Below, piece after piece: positions 1-10,088 of a DNA stretch of 19,395 nucleotides. The notes under the pieces were generated by a model, which had not been told where the DNA came from, did no database searches, and saw only the letters and a program-made list of their open reading frames with translations. The position numbers and the translations under genes are program-made. The DNA comes from Liolophura sinensis (lineage: Eukaryota > Mollusca > Polyplacophora > Chitonida > Chitonidae), in assembly GCF_032854445.1 (NCBI RefSeq), contig NW_027018512.1, positions 1 to 19,395 on the forward strand. Reading direction: 5' to 3'. The number at the start of each line of letters is the position of its first letter. The stretch's first letter is position 1.

Positions 1-217
1 TGGCCCAAAGATTTGACGTCCTTCTGGGCTACCGAAGGGCACATAACTTATAATCAAAAGTTGACTATAGTAATGACCAGTCGCGATATTACATAGTAAA
101 TGTAGCCGAATTGAATTAGCAAAAAGCCCAGGCAAAAATCCCAAAGTGGAAAAACTGTTCCAATGCTGCTGGTAAGAGGCTAATCCGCCGTATTTTGTGA
201 CGAGAAATCGAATGGTG
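1..217 (+). repeat. Monomer M0 (right part only)
   Basis: Begins at tggcccaaag. Variants are gttgacta, aatcccaaag, ctggtaagaggc and ccgccg, plus a one-base gain in gacgtccttc. It matches the tail of M10. Confidence 0.93.
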
Positions 218-765
218 CAAACCGCGTTGCTCTCTGACCAATACTTTTGCTGTAGCGACAATTGAATGAGCATTTATGTGAAAATCACGTGCCCAGCAAC
301 GGCTCTTACTCCATGGAAACCAAGGAAATTTGCAATTTTTCAACAGCTGGAGATGCCTGGCCCAATTGCGCATCTTTTGGCACCTATTGATGTGGGTCAG
401 TGTTTAATTGTACTTTTTACAGTAGACTGTATCAAGTACCTTGTGTTTTTTATATACAAATGGTGTGGTGGTTTTTCAACATGTAGATAAAGACATTGAG
501 TTGTCTTCGACTTAGAAATAAGACAATTGCTGGATGAGTTAAATGGGCTTGGCCAAAGATTTAACGTCTTCTGGGCTACCGAAGGGCACAAAACCTTATA
601 ATCAAAAGTTGAATATAGTGAATGACCAGTCGCGATATTACATAGTAAATGTAGCCGAATTGAATTAGCAAAAGCCCAGGCAAAAATCCCAAAGTGGAAA
701 AAACTGTTCCAATGCTGCTGGTAAGAGGCTAATCCGACGTATTTTGTGACGAGAAATCGAATGTG
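218..765 (+). repeat. Monomer M1, 548 bp, pentamer position 5
   Basis: Alpha block, ctctctgacc, cccagc, gtgttTaattg, cagtagac, agaaataag, atttaacgtc and cacaaaac. A private three-base gain gives ggtgtggtgg near 470, and there are one-base losses in cacctattg and gagttgtc. Confidence 0.95.
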
Positions 766-1316
766 CAAACCGCGTTGCTCTCCGACCAACACTTATGGCT
801 GTAGCTACAATTGAATGAGCATTTATGTGAAAATCACGTGGCCTAACAACGGCTTCTTACTCCATGGAAACCAAGGAAATTTGCAATTTTTCAACAGCTG
901 GAGATGCCTGGCCCAATTGCGCATCTTTTGGCACCTTATTGATGTGGGGTCAGTGTTTAATTGTACTTTTTACAGCAGACTGTATCAAGTACCTTGTGTT
1001 TTTTATATACAAATGGTGTGGTTTTTCAACATGTAGATAAAGACATTGAGTTTGTCTTCGACTTAGAAATAAGACAATTGCTGGATGAGTTAAATGGGCT
1101 TGGCCCAAAGATTTGACGTCTTCTGGGCTACCGAAGGGCACATAACTTATAATCAAAAGTTGAATATAGTAATTACCAGTCGCGATATTACATAGTAAAT
1201 GTAGCCGAATTGAATTAGGAAAAAGCCCAGGCAAAAATCCAAAAGTGGAAAAACTGTTCCAATGCTGCTGGTAAGAGGCTAATCCGACGTATTTTGTGAC
1301 GAGAAATCGAATGGTG
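766..1316 (+). repeat. Monomer M2, 551 bp, pentamer position 1
   Basis: Beta block, cctaac, gtgttTaattg, agaaataag, gtaattacc and gaattaggaaa. The last is shared only with M12. One-base gains occur in cacgtggcct and ggcttctt. Confidence 0.95.
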
Positions 1317-1860
1317 CAAACCGCGTTGCTCTCCGACCAACACTTATGCTGTAGCTACATTGAATGAGCATTTATGTGAAAATCACGTGCCTAACAACGG
1401 CTCTTACTCCATGGAAACCAAGGAAATTTGCAATTTTTCAACGCTGGAGATGCCTGGCCCAATTGCGCATCTTTTGGCACCTTATTGATGTGGGTCAGTG
1501 TTCAATTGTACTTTTTACAGCAGACTGTATCAAGTACCTTGTGTTTTTTATATACAAATGGTGTGTTTTTCAACATGTAGATAAAGACATTGAGTTTGTC
1601 TTCGACTTAGAAATAAGACAATTGCTGGATGAGTTAAATGGGCTTGGCCCAAAGATTTGACGTCTTCTGGGCTACCGAAGGGCACATAACTTATAATCAA
1701 AAGTTGAATATAGTAATGGACCAGTCGCGATATTACATAGTAAATGTAGCCGAATTGAATTAGCAAAAGCCCAGGCAAAAATCCAAAAGTGGAAAAACTG
1801 TTCCAATGCTGCTGGTAAGAGGCTAATCCGACGTATTTTGTGACGAGAAATCGAATGGTG
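1317..1860 (+). repeat. Monomer M3, 544 bp, pentamer position 2
   Basis: Beta block, cctaac, gtgttCaattg, agaaataag, gttgaata and aatccaaaag. It is the shortest full monomer because of several one-base losses (ttatgctg, tacattgaa, tcaacgctgg). Confidence 0.95.
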
Positions 1861-2407
1861 CAAACCGCGTTGCTCTCCGACCAACACTTATGGCTGTAGC
1901 TACAATTGAATGAGCATTTATGTGAAATCACGTGCCTAACAAAAGCTCTTACTCCATAGAAACCAAGGAAATTTGCAATTTTTCAACAGCTGGAGATGCC
2001 TGGCCCAATTGCGCATCTTTTGGCACCTTATTGATGTGGGTCAGTGTTTAATTGTACTTTTTACAGCAGACTGTATCAAGTACCTTGTGTTTTTTATATA
2101 CAAATGGTGTGGTTTTTCAACATGTAGATAAAGACATTGAGTTTGTCTCCGACTTAGAAGTAAGACAATTGCTGGATGAGTTTAAATGGGCTTGGCCCTA
2201 AGATTTGACGTCTTCTGGGCTACCGAAGGGCACATAACTTATAATCAAAAGTTGACTATAGTAATGACCAGTCGCCGATATTACATAGTAAATGTAGCCG
2301 AATTTAATTAGCAAAAAGCCCAGGCAAAATCCAAAAGTGGAAAAACTGTTCCAATGCTGCTTGGTAAGAGGCTAATCCGCCGTATTTGTGACGAGAATCG
2401 AATGGTG
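1861..2407 (+). repeat. Monomer M4, 547 bp, pentamer position 3
   Basis: Beta block, cctaacaaaagc, and ccatag in place of ccatgg (shared with M14). Also gtctccgac, agaagtaag, ccctaag, gttgacta, gaatttaatt, ccgccg and gagaatcg. Confidence 0.95.
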
Positions 2408-2956
2408 CAAACCGCGTTGCTCTCTGACCAATACTTTTGGCTGTACGACAATTGAATGAGCATTTATGTGAAAATCACGTGCCCAGCAACGGCTCTTACT
2501 CCATGGAAACCAAGGAAATTTGCAATTTTTCAACAGCTGGAGATGCCTGGCCCAATTGCGCATCTTTTGGCACCTTATTGATGTGGGTCAGTGTTTAATT
2601 GTACTTTTTACAGCAGACTGTATCAAGTACCTTGTGTTTTTTATATACAAATGGTGTGGTTTTTCAACATGTAGATAAAGACATTGAGTTTGTCTTCGAC
2701 TTAGAAGTAAGACAATTGCTCGATGAGTTAAATGGGCTTGGCCCAAAGATTTGACGTCTTCTGGGCTACCGAAGGGCACATAACTTATAATCAAAAGTTG
2801 ATTATAGTAATGACCAGTCGCGATATTACATAGTAAATGTAGCCGAATTGAATTAGCAAAAAGCCCAGACAAAAATCCCAAAGTGGAAAAAACTGTTCCA
2901 ATGCTGCTGGTAAGAGGCTAATCCGACGTATTTTTGTGACGAGAAATCGAATGGTG
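2408..2956 (+). repeat. Monomer M5, 549 bp, pentamer position 4
   Basis: Alpha block, ctctctgacc, cccagc, gtgttTaattg, agaagtaag, ttgctcgatgag, gttgatta and cccagacaaa. The ttgctcgatgag and cccagacaaa variants are shared only with M15. Confidence 0.95.
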
Positions 2957-3503
2957 CAAACCGCGTTGCTCTCCGACAAATACTTTTGGCTGTAGCGACA
3001 ATTGAATGAGCATTTATGTGAAAATCACGTGCCTAACAACGGCTCTTACCACATGGAAACCAAGGAAATTTGCAATTTTTCAACAGCTGCAGATGCCTGG
3101 CCCAATTGCGCATCTTTTGGCACCTTATTGATGTGGGTCAGTGTTTAATTGTACTTTTTACAGCAGACTGTATCAAGTACCTTGTGTTTTTTATATACAA
3201 ATGGTGTGGTTTTTCAACATGTAGATAAAGACATTGAGTTTGTCTTCGACTTAGAAGTAAGACAATTGCTGGATGAGTAAATGGGCTTGGCCCAAAGATT
3301 TAACGTCTTCTGGGCTACCGAAGGGCACAAAACTTATAATCAAAAGTTGAATATAGTAATGACCAGTCGCGATATTACATAGTAATGTAGCCGAATTGAA
3401 TTAGCAAAAAGCCCAGGCAAAAAATCCAAAGTGGGAAAAACTGTTCCAATGCTGCTGGTAAGAGGCTAATCCGACGTATTTTGTGACGAGAAATCGAATG
3501 GTG
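2957..3503 (+). repeat. Monomer M6, 547 bp, pentamer position 5
   Basis: Alpha block with ctctccgaca, cctaac, taccacatgg (shared with M16), gtgttTaattg, atttaacgtc and cacaaaac. A private change creates cagctgcag. Confidence 0.95.
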
Positions 3504-4053
3504 CAAACCGCGTTGCTCTCCGACCAACACTTATGGCTGTAGCTACAATTGAATGAGCATTTATGTGAAAATCACGTGCCTAACAACGGCTCTTACTCCA
3601 TGGAAACCAAGGAAAGTTGCAATTTTTCAACAGCTGGAGATGCCTGGCCCAATTGCGCATCTTTTTGGCACCTTATTGATGTGGGGTCAGTGTTTAATTG
3701 TACTTTTTACAGCAGACTGTATAAAGTACCTTGTGTTTTTTATATACAAATGTGTGGTTTTTCAACATGTAGATAAAGACATTGAGTTTGTCTTCGACTT
3801 AGAAATAAGACAATTGCTGGATGAGTTAAATGGGCTTGGCCCAAGATTTGACGTCCTTCTGGGCTACCGAAGGGCACATAACTTATAATTAAAAGTTGAA
3901 TATAGTAATTACCAGTCGCGATATTACATAGTAAATGTAGCCGAATTGAATTAGCAAAAAGCCCAGGCAAAAATCCAAAAGTGGAAAAACTGTTCCAATG
4001 CTGCTGGTAAGAGGCTAATCCGACGTATTTTTGTGACGAGAAATCGAATGGTG
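3504..4053 (+). repeat. Monomer M7, 550 bp, pentamer position 1
   Basis: Beta block, cctaac, gtgttTaattg, agaaataag and gtaattacc, but with gaattagca instead of the gaattagga of M2 and M12. Private changes include ggaaagttg and ataattaaaag. Confidence 0.95.
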
Positions 4054-4603
4054 CAAACCGCGTTGCTCTCCCGACCAACACTTATGGCTGTAGCTACAAT
4101 TGAATGAGCATTTATGTGAAAATCACGTGCCTAACAACGGCTCTTACTCCATGGAAACCAAGGAAATTTGCAATTTTTCAACAGCTGGAGATGCCTGGCC
4201 CAATTGCGCATCTTTTGGCACCTTATTGATGTGGGTCAGTGTTCAATTGTACTTTTTACAGCAGACTGTATCAAGTACCTGGTGTTTTTTTATATACAAA
4301 TGGTATGGTTTTTCAACATGTAGATAAAGACATTGAGTTTGTCTTCGACTTAGAAATAAGACAATTGCTGGATGAGTTAAATGGGCTTGTCCCAAAGATT
4401 TGACGTCTTCTGGGCTACCGAAGGGCACATAACTTATAATCAAAAGTTGAATATAGTAATGACCAGTCGCGATATTACATAGTAAATGTAGCCGAATTGA
4501 ATTAGCAAAAAGCCCAGGCAAAAATCCAAAAGTGGAAAAACTGTTCCAATGCTGCTGGTAAGAGGCTAATCCGACGTATTTTGTGACGAGAAATCGAATG
4601 GTG
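4054..4603 (+). repeat. Monomer M8, 550 bp, pentamer position 2
   Basis: Beta block, cctaac, gtgttCaattg, agaaataag and gttgaata. Private changes are ctctcccgacc, acctggtg, ggtatgg and cttgtccc. Confidence 0.95.
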
Positions 4604-5152
4604 CAAACCGCGTTGCTCTCCGACCAACACTTATGGCTGTAGCTACAATTGAATGAGCATTTATGTGAAAATCACGTGCCTAACAAAGGCTCTTACTCCA
4701 TGGAAACCAAGGAAATTTGCAATTTTTTCAACAGCTGGAGATGCCTGGCCCAATTGCGCATCTTTTGGCACCTTATTGATGTGGGTCAGTGTTTAATTGT
4801 ACTTTTTACAGCAGACTGTATCAAGTACCTTGTGTTTTTTATATACAAATGGTGTGGTTTTTTCAACATGTAGATAAAGACATTGAGTTTGTCTCCGACT
4901 TAGAAGTAAGACAATTGCTGGATGAGTTAAATGGGCTTGGCCCAAAGATTTGACGTCTTCTGGGCTACCGAAGGGCACATAACTTATAATCAAAAGTTGA
5001 CTATAGTAATGACCAGTCGCGATATTACATAGTAAATGTAGCCGAATTTAATTAGCAAAAAGCCCAGGCAAAAATCCAAAAGTGGAAAAACTGTTCCAAT
5101 GCTGCTGGTAAGAGGCTAATTCGCCGTATTTTGTGTCGAGAATCGAATGGTG
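4604..5152 (+). repeat. Monomer M9, 549 bp, pentamer position 3
   Basis: Beta block, cctaacaaaggc with ccatgg retained, gtgttTaattg, gtctccgac, agaagtaag, gttgacta, gaatttaatt and gagaatcg. Private changes are taattcgcc and gtgtcgag. Confidence 0.95.
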
Positions 5153-5700
5153 CAAACCGCGTTGCTCTCTGACCAATACTTTTGGCTGTAGCGACAATTG
5201 AATGAGCATTTATGTGAAAATCACGTGCCCAGCAACGGCTCTTACTCCATGGAAACCAAGGAAATTTGCAATCTTTTAACAGCTGGAGATGCCTGGCCCA
5301 ATTGCGCATCTTTTGGCACCTTATTGATGTGGGTCAGTGTTCAATTGTACTTTTTACAGCAGACTGTATCAAGTACCTTGTTGTTTTTATATACAAATGG
5401 TGTGGTTTTTCAACATGTAGATAAAGACATTGAGTTTGTCTTCGACTTAGAAGTAAGACAATTGCTGGATGAGTTAAATGGGCTTGGCCCAAAGATTTGA
5501 CGTCTTCTGGGCTACCGAAGGGCACATAACTTATAATCAAAAGTTGACTATAGTAATGACCAGTCGCGATATTACATAGTAAATGTAGCCGAATTGAATT
5601 AGCAAAAAGCCCAGGCAAAAATCCCAAAGTGGAAAAACTGTTCCAATGCTGCTGGTAAGAGGCTAATCCGCCGTATTTTGTGACGAGAAATCGAATGGTG
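5153..5700 (+). repeat. Monomer M10, 548 bp, pentamer position 4
   Basis: Alpha block, ctctctgacc, cccagc, gtgttCaattg, ccttgttg, agaagtaag, gttgacta and ccgccg. The combination of gtgttCaattg with ccttgttg foreshadows the C monomers of the right half. Confidence 0.95.
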
Positions 5701-6248
5701 CAAACCGCGTTGCTCTCTGACCAATACTTTTGGCTGTAGCGACAATTGAATGAGCATTTATGTGAAAATCACGTGCCCAGCAACGGCTCTTACTCCATGG
5801 AAACCAAGGAAATTTGCAATTTTTCAACAGCTGGAGATGCCTGGCCCAATTGCGCATCTTTTGGCACCTTATTGATGTGGGTCAGTGTTTAATTGTACTT
5901 TTTACAGTAGACTGTATCAAGTACCTTGTGTTTTTTATATACAAATGGTGTGGTTTTTCAACATGTAGATAAAGACATTGAGTTTGTCTTCGACTTAGAA
6001 ATAAGACAATTGCTGGATGAGTTAAATGGGCTTGGCCCAAAGATTTAACGTCTTCTGGGCTACCGAAGGGCACAAAACTTATAATCAAAAGTTGAATATA
6101 GTAATGACCAGTCGCGATATTACATAGTAAATGTAGCCGAATTGAATTAGCAAAAAGCCCAGGCAAAAATCCCAAAGTGGAAAAACTGTTCCAATGCTGC
6201 TGGTAAGAGGCTAATCCGACGTATTTTGTGACGAGAAATCGAATGGTG
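5701..6248 (+). repeat. Monomer M11, 548 bp, pentamer position 5
   Basis: Alpha block, ctctctgacc, cccagc, cagtagac (shared only with M1), agaaataag, atttaacgtc and cacaaaac. Almost free of private indels. Confidence 0.95.
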
Positions 6249-6797
6249 CAAACCGCGTTGCTCTCCGACCAACACTTATGGCTGTAGCTACAATTGAATG
6301 AGCATTTATGTGAAAATCACGTGCCTAACAACGGCTCTTACTCCATGGAAACCAAGGAAATTTGCAATTTTTCAACAGCTGGAGATGCCTGGCCCAATGC
6401 GCATCTTTTGGCACCTTATTGATGTGGTCAGTTGTTTAATTGTACTTTTTACAGCAGACTGTATCAAGTACCTTGTGTTTTTTATATAACAAATGGTGTG
6501 GTTTTTCAACATGTAGATAAAGACATTGAGTTTGGTCTTCGACTTAGAAATAAGACAATTGCTGGATGAGTTAAATGGGCTTGGCCCAAAGATTTGACGT
6601 CTTCTGGGCTACCGAAGGGCACATAACTTATAATCAAAAGTTGATATAGTAATTACCAGTCGCGATATTACATAGTAAATGTAGGCCGAATTGAATTAGG
6701 AAAAAGCCCAGGCAAAAATCCAAAAGTGGAAAAACTGTTCCAATGCTGCTGGTAAGAGGCTAATCCGACGTATTTTGTGACGAGAAATCGAATGGTG
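6249..6797 (+). repeat. Monomer M12, 549 bp, pentamer position 1
   Basis: Beta block, cctaac, gtaattacc and gaattaggaaa, as in M2. Private one-base changes include cccaatgcgc, tcagttgttt, tatataacaa and gtttggtc. Confidence 0.95.
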
Positions 6798-7346
6798 CAA
6801 ACCGCGTTGCTCTCCGACCAACACTTATGGCTTGTAGCTACAATTGAATGAGCATTTATGTGAAAATCACGTGCTAACAACGGCTCTTACTCCATGGAAA
6901 CCAAGGAAATTTGCAATTTTTCAACAGCTGGAGATGCCTGGCCCAATTGCGCATCTTTTGGCACCTTATTGATGTGGGTCAGTGTTCAATTGTACTTTTT
7001 ACAGCAGACTGTATCAAGTACCTTGTGTTTTTTATATACAAATGTGTGGTTTTTCAACATGTAGATAAAGACATTGAGTTTGTCTTCGACTTAGAAATTA
7101 AGACAATTGCTGGATGAGTTAAATGGGCTTGGCCCAAAGATTTGACGTCTTCTGGGCTACCGAAGGGCACATAACTTATAATCAAAAGTTGAATATAGTA
7201 ATGACCAGTCGCGATATTACATAGTAAATGTAGCCGAATTGAATTAGCAAAAAGCCCAGGCAAAAATCCAAAAGTGGAAAAACTGTTCCAATGCTGCTGG
7301 GTAAGAGGCTAATCCGACGTATTTTGTGACGAGAAATCGAATGGTG
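6798..7346 (+). repeat. Monomer M13, 549 bp, pentamer position 2
   Basis: Beta block, gtgttCaattg and gttgaata. One-base indels occur in ggcttgtag, cacgtgctaac, tagaaattaag and gctgggtaag. Confidence 0.95.
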
Positions 7347-7893
7347 CAAACCGCGTTGCTCTCCGACCAACACTTATGGCTGTAGCTACAATTGAATGAG
7401 CATTTATGTGAAAATCACGTGCCTAACAAAGCTCTTACTCCATAGAAACCAAGGAAATTTGCAATTTTTCAACAGCTGGAGATGCCTGGCCCAATTGCGC
7501 ATCTTTTGGCACCTATTGATGTGGGTCAGTGTTTTAATTGTACTTTTTACAGCAGACTGTATCAAGTACCTTGTGTTTTTTATATACAAATGGTGTGGTT
7601 TTTCAACATGTAGATAAAGACATTGAGTTTGTCTCCGACTTAGAAGTAAGACAATTGCTGGATGAGTTAAATGGGCTTGGCCCTAAGATTTGACGTCTTC
7701 TGGGCTACCGAAGGGCACATAACTTATAATCAAAAGTTGACTATAGTAATGACCAGTCGCGATATTACATAGTAAATGTAGCCGAATTTAATTAGCAAAA
7801 GCCCAGGCAAAAATCCAAAAGTGGAAAAAACTGTTCCAATGCTGCTGGTAAGAGGGCTAATCCGCCGTATTTTGTGACGAGAATCGAATGGTG
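7347..7893 (+). repeat. Monomer M14, 547 bp, pentamer position 3
   Basis: Beta block, cctaacaaagc, ccatag, gtctccgac, ccctaag, gttgacta, gaatttaatt, ccgccg and gagaatcg. It is the decamer partner of M4. Confidence 0.95.
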
Positions 7894-8441
7894 CAAACCG
7901 CGTTGCTCTCTGACCAATACTTTTGGCTGTAGCGACAATGAATGAGCATTTATGTGAAAATCACGTTGCCCAGCAACGGCTCTTACTCAATGGAAACCAA
8001 GGAAATTTGCAATTTTTTCAACAGCTGGAGATGCTGGCCCATTGCGCATCTTTTGGCACCTTCATTGATGTGGGTCAGTGTTTAATTGTACTTTTTACAG
8101 CAGACTGTATCAAGTACCTTGTGTTTTTTATATACAAATGTGTGGTTTTTCAACATGTAGATAAAGACATTGAGTTTGTCTTCGGACTTAGAAGTAAGAC
8201 AATTGCTCGATGAGTTAAATGGGCTTGGCCCAAAGATTTGACGTCTTCTGGGCTACCGAAGGGCACATAACTTATAATCAAAAGTTGATTATAGTAATGA
8301 CCAGTCGCGATATTACATAGTAAATGTAGCCGAATTGAATTAGCAAAAAGCCCAGACAAAAATCCCAAAGTGGAAAAACTGTTCCAATGCTGCTGGTAAG
8401 AGGCTAATCCGACGTATTTTGTGACGAGAAATCGAATGGTG
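7894..8441 (+). repeat. Monomer M15, 548 bp, pentamer position 4
   Basis: Alpha block, ctctctgacc, cccagc, ttgctcgatgag, gttgatta and cccagacaaa, as in M5. The CACGTG site is broken to cacgttg and ccatgg to caatgg. Confidence 0.95.
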
Positions 8442-8986
8442 CAAACCGCGTTGCTCTCCGACAATACTTTTGGCTGTAGCGACAATTGAATGAGCATTTA
8501 TGTGAAAATCACGTGCCTAACAACGGCTCTTACCACATGGAAACCAAGGAAATTTGCAATTTTTCAACAGCTGGAGATGCCTGGCCAATTGCGCATCTTT
8601 TGGCACCTTATTGATGTGGGTCAGTGTTTAATTTGTACTTTTTACAGCAGACTGTATCAAGTACCTTGTGTTTTTTATATACAATGGTGTGGTTTTCAAC
8701 ATGTAGATAAGACATTGAGTTTGTCTTCGACTTAGAAGTAAGACAATTGCTGGATGAGTTAAATGGGCTTGGCCCAAAGATTTGGCGTCTTCTGGGCTAC
8801 CGAAGGGCACATAACTTATAATCAAAAGTTGAATATAGTAATGACCAGTCGCAATATTACATAGTAAATGTAGCCGAATTTAATTAGCAAAAAGCCCAGG
8901 CAAAAATCCAAAAAGTGGAAAAACTGTTCCAATGCTGCTGGTAAGAGGCTAATCCGCCGTATTTTGTGACGAGAAATCGAATGGTG
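8442..8986 (+). repeat. Monomer M16, 545 bp, pentamer position 5
   Basis: Alpha block, ctctccgaca, cctaac and taccacatgg, as in M6. Unlike M6 it has atttggcgtc, gtcgcaatatt and gaatttaatt. Confidence 0.95.
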
Positions 8987-9538
8987 CAAACCGCGTTGCT
9001 CTCCGACCAACACTTATGGCTGTAGCTACAATTGAATGAGCATTTATGTGAAAATCACGTGCCTAACAACGGCTCTTATTCCATGGAAACCAAGGAAATT
9101 TGCAATTTTTTCAACAGCTGGAGATGCCTGGCCCAATTGCGCATCTTTTGGCACCTTATTGATGTGGGTCAGTGTTTAATTGTATTTTTTACAGCAGACT
9201 GTATCAAGTACCTTGTGTTTTTTATATACAAATGGTGTGGTTTTTCAACATGTAGATAAAGACATTGAGTTTGTCTTCGACTTAGAAGTAAGACAATTGA
9301 AGGATGAGTTAAATGGGCTTGGCCCAAAGATTTGACGTCTTCTGGGCTACCGAAGGGCACATAACTTATAATTCAAAAAGTTGACTATAGTAATCACCAG
9401 TCGCAATATTACATAGTAAATGTAGGCCGAATTTAATTAGCAAAAAGCCCAGGCAAAAATCCAAAAGTGGAAAAACTGTTCCAATGCTGCTGGTAAGAGG
9501 CTAATCCGACGTATTTTGTGACGAGAAATCGAATGGTG
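8987..9538 (+). repeat. Monomer M17, 552 bp, transitional
   Basis: Beta block, cctaac, ttattccatgg, agaagtaag and gttgacta. Private changes are gacaattgaagg and gtaatcacc. It shares gtcgcaatatt with the end of M16. Confidence 0.95.
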
Positions 9539-10088
9539 CAAACCGCGTTGCTCTCCGACCAATACCTTTTGGCTGTAGCGACAATTGAATGAGCATTTTA
9601 TGTGAAAATCACGTGACCAGCAACGGCTCTTACTCCATGGAAACCAAGGAAATTTGCAATTTTTCAACAGCTGGAGATGCCTGGCCCAATTCCGCATCTT
9701 TTGGCACCTTATTGATGTGGGTCAGTGTTCAGTTGTACTTTTTACAGCAGACTGTATCAAGTACCTTGTTGTTTTTATATACAAATGGTGTGGTTTTTCA
9801 ACATGTAGATAAAGACATTGAGTTTATCTTCGACTTAGAAATAAGACAATTGCTGGATGAGTTAAATGGGCTTGGCCCAAAGATTTGACGTCTTCTGGGC
9901 TACCGAAGGGCACATAACTTATAATGAAAAGTTGAATATAGTAATGACCAGTCGCGATATTACATAGTAAATGTAGCCGAACTGAATTAGCCAAAAGCCC
10001 AGGCAAAAATCCAAAAGTGGAAAAACTGTTCCAATGCTGCTGGTAAGACGCTAATCCGACGTATTTTGTGACGAGAAATCGAATGGTG
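9539..10088 (+). repeat. Monomer M18, 550 bp, transitional
   Basis: Alpha block and the first accagc after CACGTG. Also gtgttCagttg, ccttgttg, tttatcttcg, agaaataag and the tail ggtaagacgc. The tail is the apparent source of the second tail in the later D monomers. Confidence 0.95.

Larger units (their letters stand above)
1..765 (+). repeat. HOR pentamer, right-hand end only (M0 tail and M1)
   Basis: This is the end of a pentamer cut by the window edge. M0 carries gttgacta and ccgccg as M10 does. M1 carries cagtagac, atttaacgtc and cacaaaac as M11 does. These two monomers therefore correspond to M10-M11 one decamer (about 5.48 kb) downstream rather than to M5-M6. Confidence 0.8.
766..3503 (+). 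repeat. HOR pentamer 1 (M2-M6), 2738 bp
   Basis: Five monomers in the order beta, beta, beta, alpha, alpha. Position markers are gtaattacc in the first, gtgttCaattg in the second, gtctccgac with gttgacta and gaatttaatt in the third, the ctctctgacc form in the fourth, and atttaacgtc with cacaaaac in the fifth. It matches pentamer 3 (6249-8986) better than pentamer 2. Shared private variants include gaattaggaaa, ccatag, ccctaag, ttgctcgatgag, cccagacaaa and taccacatgg. Confidence 0.88.
3504..6248 (+). repeat. HOR pentamer 2 (M7-M11), 2745 bp
   Basis: The same beta-beta-beta-alpha-alpha order as the flanking pentamers, with the same position markers (gtaattacc in M7, gtgttCaattg in M8, gtctccgac in M9, ctctctgacc in M10, atttaacgtc in M11). 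It lacks the variants private to pentamers 1 and 3, and its last two monomers match M0-M1 instead. It is the alternate half of a ten-monomer unit. Confidence 0.87.
6249..8986 (+). repeat. HOR pentamer 3 (M12-M16), 2738 bp
   Basis: Beta-beta-beta-alpha-alpha order, and the decamer partner of pentamer 1. Equivalent anchors lie 5481-5486 bp downstream of 766, 1317, 1861, 2408 and 2957. M16 has lost the atttaacgtc and cacaaaac markers that M6 carries, so the match weakens at its right end, where the pentamer pattern stops. Confidence 0.87.
8987..10088 (+). repeat. Transitional monomers M17-M18 between the two HOR systems
   Basis: M17 is a beta monomer and M18 an alpha monomer, so the pair does not fit the five-step order. 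M18 introduces two features that later mark the tetramer: accagc directly after CACGTG, and the tail ggtaagacgc found just before every A monomer. The switch from pentamer to tetramer organisation therefore falls inside this interval. Confidence 0.75.
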
